DNA of 15,141 nt from Pelomonas sp036401055 (lineage in GTDB: Bacteria; Pseudomonadota; Gammaproteobacteria; Burkholderiales; Burkholderiaceae_C): assembly GCA_036401055.1 (NCBI GenBank), contig DASWWC010000143.1, positions 1 to 15,141 on the forward strand, written 5' to 3'. A program made the position numbers and the translations under genes. The notes beneath the pieces were generated by a model, which did no database searches, was not told where the DNA came from, and was given only the letters and a program-made list of their open reading frames with translations. Positions 1-8,568 of the stretch are shown piece by piece (position 1 is the stretch's first letter; every line of letters starts with the position of its first letter).

Positions 1-747
1 GGTGAACATCGCGGCCCAGGCCGCGTTCTCGCTCACCGCCTGGCCGCCGAAGATGGCGGCCATCAGCAGCACGAAGCCGATGACCGACACCTCGCCGATG
101 CGGCCCGGGCGGATGAAGCGCAGGTAGACGCCCATGAAGAGCGCGACCGGAATCGTCGCCGCCACGGTGAACGTGCCCCAGGGCGAATTGGCCAGGGCCT
201 TCACGACGATCAGCGCCAACACCGCGAGGATGATGATCATGATCATGAAGGCGCCGAACAGCGCGATCAGCCCCGGCACCATGCCCATCTCCTGCTTGAC
301 GAGGTCGCCCAGCGAGCGGCCGTCACGGCGCGTGGAGATGAAGAGCACGATGAAGTCCTGCACCGCGCCGGCGAACACGACGCCGGCCAGGATCCACAGC
401 AGCCCCGGCAGATAGCCCATCTGCGCCGCAAGCACCGGGCCGACCAGCGGGCCGGCGCCGGCGATCGCCGCGAAGTGGTGGCCGTACAGCACGTGCTTGT
501 TGGTGGGCACGTAGTCCAGGCCGTCGTTGTACTTCCAGGCCGGCGTCTGGCGCTTGGGGTCCAGCCCCAGCACCGTGTTGGCGAGGAACAGGCTGTAGTA
601 GCGGTAGGCGATCAGGTAGGTGCACAGGGCGGCGGCCACGACCCACAGCGCGCTGATCGTCTCGCCGCGGCTCAGGGCCACGGTGGCGAGGGATGCAGCG
701 CCGAGGATGGCAACGCCCGCCCAGGCGAGGTGGCGGCGCAGATTCAT
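1..747 (-). CDS. cstA: Carbon starvation protein CstA (N-terminal 249 residues, C-terminus beyond window)
   Basis: Inner-membrane transporter of the CstA family, which imports peptides and/or pyruvate in starved or stationary cells. The 249 visible residues match the family's N-terminal third. A first hydrophobic segment (about 10-25) is followed by a second carrying the AYRYYSLFLA pattern (47-56). Then come the hallmark stretch GHHFAAIAGAGPLVGPVLAA (89-108), and VQDFIVLFISTRRDGRSLGD (129-148) before further membrane segments. E. coli CstA is about 700 residues, so roughly 450 should lie off the left edge. The ATG at 747-745 is preceded by a good Shine-Dalgarno GGAGA (760-756) eight bases away, which fixes the start. 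It is divergent from the small heat-shock gene. Family identity is certain; the transported substrate is not visible from sequence. Confidence 0.96.
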   Translation of the reverse strand, partial: MNLRRHLAWAGVAILGAASLATVALSRGETISALWVVAAALCTYLIAYRYYSLFLANTVLGLDPKRQTPAWKYNDGLDYVPTNKHVLYGHHFAAIAGAGPLVGPVLAAQMGYLPGLLWILAGVVFAGAVQDFIVLFISTRRDGRSLGDLVKQEMGMVPGLIALFGAFMIMIIILAVLALIVVKALANSPWGTFTVAATIPVALFMGVYLRFIRPGRIGEVSVIGFVLLMAAIFGGQAVSENAAWAAMFT

Positions 748-759
748 GAGACTTGTCTC
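748..759 (-). promoter_or_regulatory. Small palindrome over the cstA ribosome-binding site
   Basis: The bases just before the cstA ATG read GAGAC-AA-GTCTC on the coding strand. This is a 5-bp-arm palindrome that contains most of the GGAGA Shine-Dalgarno sequence. In mRNA it could form a short GAGA/TCTC stem with a CAAG loop that masks the ribosome-binding site. It is short enough to be chance. Confidence 0.3.
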
Positions 760-870
760 CATCACGGCGCACACCTCAACGCGGGTGCATGGCCGTGGTG
801 CAAGTCTCGAGAAATGCGCACCAACTCGCATCGTGCATGCCACGCGGGGCGGGCACGCGGGACCACCTAA

Positions 871-894
871 GGGTCAACCCGGAATCCTTGACCC
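871..894. promoter_or_regulatory. Perfect 7-bp inverted repeat in the cstA/hsp20 divergent region
   Basis: GGGTCAA (871-877) and TTGACCC (888-894) are exact reverse complements separated by 10 bases, so the arm centres are 17 bp apart. It lies near the middle of the 236-bp region between two divergent genes, a usual place for a dimeric regulator's operator. The right arm contains TTGACC, which resembles a -35 hexamer, but no convincing -10 element follows at 16-18 bp. The regulator is unknown. Confidence 0.4.
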
Positions 895-914
895 AACGCG
901 ATACAGCCGCAGGC

Positions 915-924
915 CTGGCGCCAG
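915..924. repeat. 10-bp perfect palindrome upstream of the small heat-shock gene
   Basis: CTGGCGCCAG is a perfect palindrome about 60 bp before the heat-shock start codon. A second small hairpin, GGGC-ATT-GCCC (957-967), sits directly before the Shine-Dalgarno sequence. Neither resembles the CIRCE operator or a recognisable RNA thermometer. At this GC content, chance occurrence is plausible. Confidence 0.25.
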
Positions 925-970
925 AACATCGGCGCAGCCCACCACCGTGCGGCGGCGGGCATTGCCCAGA

Positions 971-976
971 AAGGAG
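971..976 (+). promoter_or_regulatory. Ribosome-binding site that fixes the hsp20 start
   Basis: AAGGAG lies seven bases before the ATG at 984. The reading frame is open far upstream (to 753 and beyond). This site, together with loss of family similarity before residue 1, selects 984 as the true start. Confidence 0.85.
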
Positions 977-983
977 CCTCCCG

Positions 984-1412
984 ATGAACCAACTGCCCTC
1001 GCTTCGCAGCAGCCTGTTCGACGACTTTTTCCGTGATCTCGCACCCGGCTACCTCGTGCGTCCGCTGCACGGCGACCCGCTGCCCCAGCAGATCAAGATC
1101 GACGTCAAGGAGACCGCCGACGGCTTCCAGCTGCATGCCGAACTGCCCGGCGTCGCCAAGGACGACATCCACGTCAGCATCGACGGGCCCGTCGTGTCGC
1201 TCGGCGCCGAGATCCGGCAGCACGACCAGAAGAGCAAGGACGAGCGCGTGCTGCACAGCGAGCGCTACTACGGCGCGGTGTCGCGCAGCGTGCGTCTGCC
1301 GGCCGACATCGACGAAGGCCGTGCCAGCGCCAGGTTCGACAACGGCGTGCTGACGCTGACCCTGCCGCGCCGGTCCGCGCCCGAAGGCTCGCGCAAGCTG
1401 CGCATCGACTGA
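984..1412 (+). CDS. Small heat-shock protein, Hsp20/alpha-crystallin family
   Basis: ATP-independent holdase that forms oligomers and keeps unfolding proteins soluble for refolding by DnaK/ClpB. The product is 142 residues, normal for bacterial Hsp20. It has a short N-terminal arm (1-35, with FDDFFRDLAPGY at 12-23). The alpha-crystallin domain (about 36-129) contains IKIDVKETADGFQLHAELPG and ends with the signature GVLTLTLP (121-128). A C-terminal L-R-I tripeptide (139-141) corresponds to the I/V-x-I/V oligomerisation motif. The ATG at 984 is supported by the AAGGAG sequence. No clear heat-shock sigma factor promoter is visible upstream. The stop codon touches the outer arm of the palindrome that follows. 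The family call is secure; the exact paralogue (IbpA-like or Hsp18-like) cannot be told. Confidence 0.95.
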   Translation: MNQLPSLRSSLFDDFFRDLAPGYLVRPLHGDPLPQQIKIDVKETADGFQLHAELPGVAKDDIHVSIDGPVVSLGAEIRQHDQKSKDERVLHSERYYGAVSRSVRLPADIDEGRASARFDNGVLTLTLPRRSAPEGSRKLRID

Positions 1413-1572
1413 GAGGTTGAGAGTCTTTCACCCATGCCCGCCTTGCACGCCAAAACACCCTCGCCCGTCGTTGCAAATGCTCGCCATGGCACGAGCCATG
1501 GCTGCGCTTTGCGCCTAGTTCGAGGGCGTTTTGACGCGCCTTTCGGCCACGGCCGAAAAACTCCCAACCTCT
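1412..1572. repeat. ~160-bp imperfect palindromic extragenic element
   Basis: One large inverted repeat fills most of the convergent gap. Paired segments are 1412-1428 with 1556-1572 (15 of 17), 1451-1463 with 1521-1533 (12 of 13), 1473-1477 with 1508-1512 (5 of 5) and 1483-1490 with 1495-1502 (8 of 8, GCCATGGC arms around an ACGA loop). The right half also contains a perfect local hairpin, TTTCGGCC-AC-GGCCGAAA (1541-1558). No U-tract follows on either strand, so it is not a canonical intrinsic terminator, though it may limit read-through between the converging genes. The structure resembles a dispersed REP/MITE-like element; the copy number elsewhere is unknown. Confidence 0.8.
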
Positions 1573-1580
1573 GACGCCGC

Positions 1581-1598
1581 CTGCCGCACCAGCGGCAG
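1581..1598. repeat. GC-rich hairpins after the response regulator gene
   Basis: CTGCCGC (1581-1587) and GCGGCAG (1592-1598) form a perfect 7-bp stem with a 4-base ACCA loop. A second hairpin, CCGCGA/TCGCGG, lies beside it between about 1599 and 1620. Both lie within 50 bases downstream of the stop codon of the minus-strand operon. They may slow polymerase or protect the mRNA 3' end. There is no adjacent U-run on the minus strand; the nearest T5 lies past the hairpin at 1560-1556. Confidence 0.35.
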
Positions 1599-1628
1599 CC
1601 GCGAGCCCCGTGATCGCGGCCCGGGCGG

Positions 1629-2252
1629 TCACTGAGCGCGGGCGTGCTCCACGGCGTAGCGGATCAACTCCGCCTGCCCATCCAGCTCCAGCTTGCGCTT
1701 GATGCTCTGACGGTGCGCCTCCACGGTGCGCACCGACAGGTCCAGCTCGCGCGCGATCTGCTTGCTGGACGCGCCCTGCCCCAGCAGACTCAAGATCTCG
1801 CTCTCGCGCGGCGTCAGCACAGGCTTGGGGGCCTGGCCGCGGAACAACCGGCCCGACACGGCCGCGCTCAGAAAGGTGCCGCCGGCCGCCACCGCGTCGA
1901 TGGCCGACACGATCTCGGTCGCCGGTGCGTCCTTCAGCACATAGCCGCGCGCACCGGCCTGCAGCGCGCGCTGCACGTACTCGGGGTTGTCGTACATGCT
2001 GAACATCAGCAGCTTCACGGCCGGCTGCGCCGCCAGCATCTCGGCGGCCAGCGTGATGCCGTTGGTGTCCTTCAGGCCCACGTCCATCAGCACCACGTCG
2101 GGCCGGGCGCTGGCCAGCAGCGCCAGCGCGTCGTCGCGGCCGCCGGCCTCGCCCACCACGTCGAAGCGCGGCACCGCCGCCAGCCGCGCGACCAGGCCTT
2201 CGCGCACCATGGGGTGGTCGTCGACGAGCAGGATGCGGATGGCGGCGGTCAT
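1629..2252 (-). CDS. LuxR/NarL-family response regulator
   Basis: DNA-binding partner of the upstream histidine kinase. The 207-residue product has a receiver domain with the acidic pair D11-D12, the phosphoacceptor D57 (VVLMDVGL), the switch serine S85 and the invariant K107. A short linker leads to a C-terminal LuxR-type helix-turn-helix (about 146-190), beginning LTPRESEILSLLGQG and continuing SKQIARELDLSVRTVEAHRQ. The ATG overlaps the kinase stop codon (ATGA, 4-bp overlap), so translation is probably coupled; there is no strong Shine-Dalgarno of its own. It is the last gene of the minus-strand unit that starts with the S41 protease. Target genes are unknown, but autoregulation of this operon is a natural hypothesis. 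Confidence 0.96.
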   Translation of the reverse strand: MTAAIRILLVDDHPMVREGLVARLAAVPRFDVVGEAGGRDDALALLASARPDVVLMDVGLKDTNGITLAAEMLAAQPAVKLLMFSMYDNPEYVQRALQAGARGYVLKDAPATEIVSAIDAVAAGGTFLSAAVSGRLFRGQAPKPVLTPRESEILSLLGQGASSKQIARELDLSVRTVEAHRQSIKRKLELDGQAELIRYAVEHARAQ

Positions 2253-3622
2253 GCGGTGGCGCGTTCGAGGTCGGCGGCCGACAGTGTCACCGACAGCCGG
2301 CAGCCCTGCCCGGCCTGGGTCTGCAGCCGCAGCTGCGCGCCCAACGCCGCAGCGCGCTCGCGCATGCTGCGCAGGCCCAGGCCGCGGTCGGGCTGGGCCT
2401 GCGCAGCGTCGGCGTCGAAGCCCTGGCCATCGTCGCTGACCTGCAGCCGCAGGCCGCCGTCCGGCGCGAAGTGCAGGACCAGCGCCACGCGCTGCGCGTG
2501 CGCATGCCGAGCGGCGTTGCTCAAGGCCTCCTGCGCGATGCGGAACAGCGCGGTCTTCACGGCGTCCGGCAGCTCGCGCTCGGCGCCGTCCACGCCGGCC
2601 TCGAAGCGCGTGCCGCCGGCCGCGTCGAATTCGGCTGCGAGGTGCTGCAGCGCGGCGGGCAGGCCCAGCGTGTCCAGCAGCGCGGGGCGCAGCGCGTGCG
2701 ACAGGTGGCGCACCTCGGCCAGCGTGCTGTTCAGCCGCTTCAGCGCCAGCGCCTGCAGCCGCTCGGCGCCCGCCGGTTCGTGCTGGGCCGACTCGATCAG
2801 CAGCTTGGTGGCCACCAGCGCCTGGCTGACGCCGTCGTGCAGCTCGCGCGCCAGCCGGGCGCGCTCGTCCTCCTGGCTGTCCACCACCTGGCGGGCCAGC
2901 GCGCGCAGCTTGGCCTCGGCATGGCGGTGCTCGCTGAGGTTCAGCGCCAGCGCGCCGGCGCTGATCAGCGCGACGCCGAACACGGCCACGGCGCCCACCC
3001 ACAGCAGCGTGGCTGTGATGTTCTGGCGCGCACCATGCTCCAGCTGCGCCATCGTGGCCTCGATGCCGTCCAGGTAAAGCCCCGTGCCCAGCATCCAGTT
3101 CCACTCGGGCACCGCCACCACATAGCCCAGCTTGGGCGCCAGCTGGTTGCTGGACGGCTTGCGCCACAGGTACTCCACATAGCCGCCGCCGGCCTTGGCC
3201 TGGGCGATCAGCATCTGGATGGTGGGCCGCCCGCGCGGGTCGTGCAGGTTCCACAGGTCCTGCCCGGTCAGCTCGGGCTGGCGCGAGTGCATCAGCACGC
3301 GGCCCTGCAGGTCGTAGACGAAGAAGTAGCCGTCGCGCCCGTAGTCCAGCGACTGCAGGATCTGCAGCGCCTGCTGCCGGCCGTCAGGCCGGCCCAGCAG
3401 CGGCTTGACCGTGCTGACGGCCAGGTCCACGTAGTGCTTCAGCTCGGTGCGGCGCGCGTCCATGTAGCTGGCGCGCACCAGCGCGTGCTCGCGCTCGGCC
3501 AGCGAGCGCTCCTGGTGGTGCACGGCAAAGGCAATCAGAGCCAACGAGGCCAGCAGCGGCAGCAGGGCGAGCAGGGCAAGCTTGCCGCGCAAGGACAGGC
3601 GGGGCCAGCGGGCGTCGGGCAT
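2249..3622 (-). CDS. Cache-domain sensor histidine kinase (HisKA_3 type)
   Basis: Membrane sensor kinase of 457 residues, partner of the adjoining response regulator. It has TM1 (about 15-34), a periplasmic domain (35-200) and TM2 (about 202-228). The periplasmic domain resembles a single Cache fold (DYGRDGYFFVYDLQGRVLMH at 93-112; VPEWNWMLGTGLYLD at 171-185). A HisKA_3 dimerisation domain carries the phosphoacceptor H262 in RELHDG. The HATPase_c domain has N-box N369 (EALSNAARHA), DDGQGF (397-402) and GLGLRSM (414-420). No HAMP domain is evident between TM2 and the kinase core. Cache domains usually bind small organic ligands directly; which one is not predictable here. The ATG at 3622-3620 fits the hydrophobic N-terminus and lies 17 bp after the preceding stop. 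Its Shine-Dalgarno is weak, suggesting coupled translation. Confidence 0.95.
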   Translation of the reverse strand: MPDARWPRLSLRGKLALLALLPLLASLALIAFAVHHQERSLAEREHALVRASYMDARRTELKHYVDLAVSTVKPLLGRPDGRQQALQILQSLDYGRDGYFFVYDLQGRVLMHSRQPELTGQDLWNLHDPRGRPTIQMLIAQAKAGGGYVEYLWRKPSSNQLAPKLGYVVAVPEWNWMLGTGLYLDGIEATMAQLEHGARQNITATLLWVGAVAVFGVALISAGALALNLSEHRHAEAKLRALARQVVDSQEDERARLARELHDGVSQALVATKLLIESAQHEPAGAERLQALALKRLNSTLAEVRHLSHALRPALLDTLGLPAALQHLAAEFDAAGGTRFEAGVDGAERELPDAVKTALFRIAQEALSNAARHAHAQRVALVLHFAPDGGLRLQVSDDGQGFDADAAQAQPDRGLGLRSMRERAAALGAQLRLQTQAGQGCRLSVTLSAADLERATA

Positions 3623-3639
3623 GGCCGCGTCGCTGCGCT

Positions 3640-4379
3640 TCAGCGCTCCGTCTTCAGCTTCGCCACGCGGGCGTCGCGCAGGCGGATGCGCTCCTGCATC
3701 AACGCCACCCACCGTTGCAGGCGCGCGTCCTTGAGTCGGTCGTCATCCAGCAACCGGGCGGCCTCGTCAAACTGCCCGAGTTCGCGCAACGCCTCCGCCT
3801 TGGTCAGCCGCTGCTCCGGCTGGGCCTCGTCCTGCGCCGCCGCCAGCGCCTCCAGGTTGGCCCGGGCCGCCGTGCCGGGTGCGAAGTCGCTGGCGGCCGC
3901 CGGTCCCGCCTCATCGCCCCGCGGTCGATGCGCGTGGTTGGCCTCCCACCAGGCCTGGCGCCGCAGGTAGTTCAGCTTGTCCGGCGTGTCGCCCAGCCCC
4001 TGCGCAATGGCCAGCAGGAACTCCTCCCCCTTCAGGTCACGCACGGCCTGCGCGTTGCGCCAGGCCTGCGGCGTGGAGGCCTCGGCACCCCAGGGTGGAA
4101 TGCTGCCCACCCTATTGGCGGACGACACCCAGAAGATGGGACCGTCCGCCGTGCAGCGCGTGATCGCCGGGAAGCGCGGCAACATGGGCGCGACCATGTA
4201 GCCATCCGTCCAGAACACGGCGCCGAAGGTGTTGCCCGAGTTGATGCTATGCACCACCCGGATTTCCTCGGAACCCGGGCACTGGATGACGGTGGTCGGC
4301 CCGGGCGTGGTGGCCTGGCCGGCGGTGGACACGAGCAGGCCGGCCGCAAGGGCCAGTACCTGCAGGGGATGCAGCTTGG

Positions 4380-4383
<4 letters not shown>
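3640..4383 (-). CDS. Secreted protein of unknown function, possibly a degenerate zinc-ribbon protein
   Basis: I do not recognise this 247-residue product with confidence. It begins with a Sec-type signal peptide (HPLQVLALAAGLLVSTAGQA, about 5-24), so it is probably periplasmic. Residues 33-90 contain SGNTFGAVFWTDG (49-61), APMLPRFPAITRC (65-77) and GPIFWVSSAN. From memory, similar segments occur in cytosolic proteins where they are flanked by two CxxC zinc knuckles. Here only one cysteine of each pair remains (C35, C77), which could form a disulfide instead. The C-terminal part (175-247) is alpha-helical and TPR-like (AEALRELGQFDEAARLLDDD at 197-216). The ATG overlaps the S41 protease stop codon by 4 bp (ATGA). 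Plausible roles are a protease partner or a ligand-sensing accessory for the kinase; both are inferences. Confidence 0.85.
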
Positions 4384-7733
<3,350 letters not shown>

Positions 7734-7739
7734 CGGGAT

Positions 7740-7743
7740 CTCC
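7740..7743 (-). promoter_or_regulatory. Ribosome-binding site that fixes the S41 protease start
   Basis: GGAG on the minus strand lies six bases before the ATG at 7733-7731. The frame remains open upstream to 7811, but only this start places a signal peptide at the N-terminus. A weak inverted repeat, GAGTC (7748-7752) with GACTC (7764-7768), lies just upstream and could be an operator. No clear -35/-10 pair was found. Confidence 0.75.
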
Positions 7744-7863
7744 GACTGAGTCGCAAAACCTGTGACTCTAATCGGCGATCCTGTCTCGGGCCGAGCACCA
7801 GGCCGCCCCAAACCGGCCCGTCTGGCGATGTGCCCGCGGCTCGGCTGGGCGAGGGGCTGCGTT

Positions 7864-8511
7864 TCAGCCGGGCTGGCGCTTGAAACGGGTCTTCAGCCCG
7901 CCCGCGATGACGATCAAGCCCGGGATGATGATCATGGCCCAGATGATCTTGCTCAGGTGCGTCTGCACCCAGGGCAGGTTGCCGAACAGGTAGCCGGCCA
8001 CGCACAGGCCCACCACCCAGATCACCGCGCCGACGACGTTGAACAGCGTGAACTTGCCGCGGCTCATCTCGGCCACGCCCGCCACGAAGGGCACGAAGGT
8101 GCGCACGAAGGGCATGAAGCGGGCAATGATGATGGTGATGCCGCCGTGCTTCTCGTAGAACGCATGGGCCGCGTCGAAGGCCTTGCGGTTGAAGAAGCGC
8201 GACTGCTCCCACTGGAACACCTTGGGGCCGATGTAGCGGCCTATCGTGTAGTTGGTCTGGTCGCCCAGGATGGCGGCCACCAGCAGCACGGCGATGGCCA
8301 CCGGCAGGCTCATCAGGCCGGCGCCGCACAGCGCGCCGACGACGAACAGCAGCGAATCGCCCGGCAGGAAGGGCATGACGACGACGCCGGTCTCCGTGAA
8401 CACGATGAGGAACAGCAGCGCGTAAACCCACACGCCGTAGGCCTGCACGAAGGCGGCCAGGTGGTCGTCGACGTGCAGGATGAAGTCGATCAGGAATTGC
8501 ATCAGGTCCAT
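7864..8511 (-). CDS. DedA-family (SNARE-associated/VTT) inner-membrane protein
   Basis: Polytopic inner-membrane protein of the DedA/YqjA/YghB family, 215 residues, the usual size. DedA proteins support membrane homeostasis and proton-dependent physiology; several act as undecaprenyl-phosphate or phospholipid flippases. All four residues shown to be essential in E. coli YqjA (E39, D51, R130, R136) have counterparts shifted by one: E40 (VFTETG), D52 (FLPGDSLLF), R131 and R137 (ARFMPFVRTFVPFVAG). Hydrophobic segments lie at about 24-48, 53-84, 143-172 and 187-206. The start at 8511 gives MDLMQFLIDF; the second Met is an alternative. Neither has a good Shine-Dalgarno, but a GATAAT box lies 8 bases before the first. 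It is divergent from mutL. Family call is secure, lipid substrate unknown. Confidence 0.95.
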   Translation of the reverse strand: MDLMQFLIDFILHVDDHLAAFVQAYGVWVYALLFLIVFTETGVVVMPFLPGDSLLFVVGALCGAGLMSLPVAIAVLLVAAILGDQTNYTIGRYIGPKVFQWEQSRFFNRKAFDAAHAFYEKHGGITIIIARFMPFVRTFVPFVAGVAEMSRGKFTLFNVVGAVIWVVGLCVAGYLFGNLPWVQTHLSKIIWAMIIIPGLIVIAGGLKTRFKRQPG

Positions 8512-8519
8512 GGCGGCGC

Positions 8520-8525
8520 ATTATC
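8520..8525 (-). promoter_or_regulatory. Candidate -10 box of the DedA gene
   Basis: GATAAT on the minus strand (five of six matches to TATAAT) lies eight bases before the ATG of the DedA gene. The predicted transcription start would fall at about 8512-8514, giving an almost leaderless mRNA. No recognisable -35 hexamer is present at 16-18 bp, so this is a candidate only. Confidence 0.4.
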
Positions 8526-8555
8526 CGGACGACTTCGTGACGCCTCGGGGGAAAC

Positions 8556-8561
8556 GATAAT
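8556..8561 (+). promoter_or_regulatory. Candidate -10 box of mutL
   Basis: GATAAT on the plus strand lies seven bases before the mutL ATG at 8569. Transcription would be expected to start at or within a base or two of the A of that ATG, which matches the absence of a well-placed Shine-Dalgarno. No good -35 hexamer is seen. It mirrors the GATAAT box of the divergent DedA gene. Confidence 0.45.
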
Positions 8562-8568
8562 CCCGGCG

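Noticed and set aside
227..250. Tandem ATG/ATC-type simple repeat inside cstA
   Set aside because: It encodes a Met/Ile run within a predicted membrane helix (about residues 168-173), so protein constraint is enough to explain it; no sign of slippage.
753..983. N-terminal extension of the small heat-shock protein to an upstream ATG at 753
   Set aside because: The extension has no Hsp20 similarity and lacks a good ribosome-binding site, whereas ATG 984 has AAGGAG seven bases upstream.
860..983. Heat-shock sigma factor promoter or RNA thermometer before hsp20
   Set aside because: No -35/-10 pair of the CTTGAA/CCCCAT type at suitable spacing was found. The small GGGC-ATT-GCCC hairpin does not cover the Shine-Dalgarno, and no FourU or ROSE-like pairing is apparent.
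1541..1565. TTTCGGCC-AC-GGCCGAAAAA hairpin as an intrinsic terminator
   Set aside because: The stem is strong, but the following run is A on the plus strand, and no U-tract follows the stem in either transcript.
2471..3970. A long plus-strand open frame opposite the histidine kinase and the unknown secreted protein
   Set aside because: It crosses the boundary of two real genes on the other strand and shows no recognisable domain; it is explained by third-position GC bias.
7734..7811. Earlier start for the S41 protease at 7811
   Set aside because: It would bury the signal peptide behind 26 unrelated residues; the GGAG site supports the ATG at 7733-7731.
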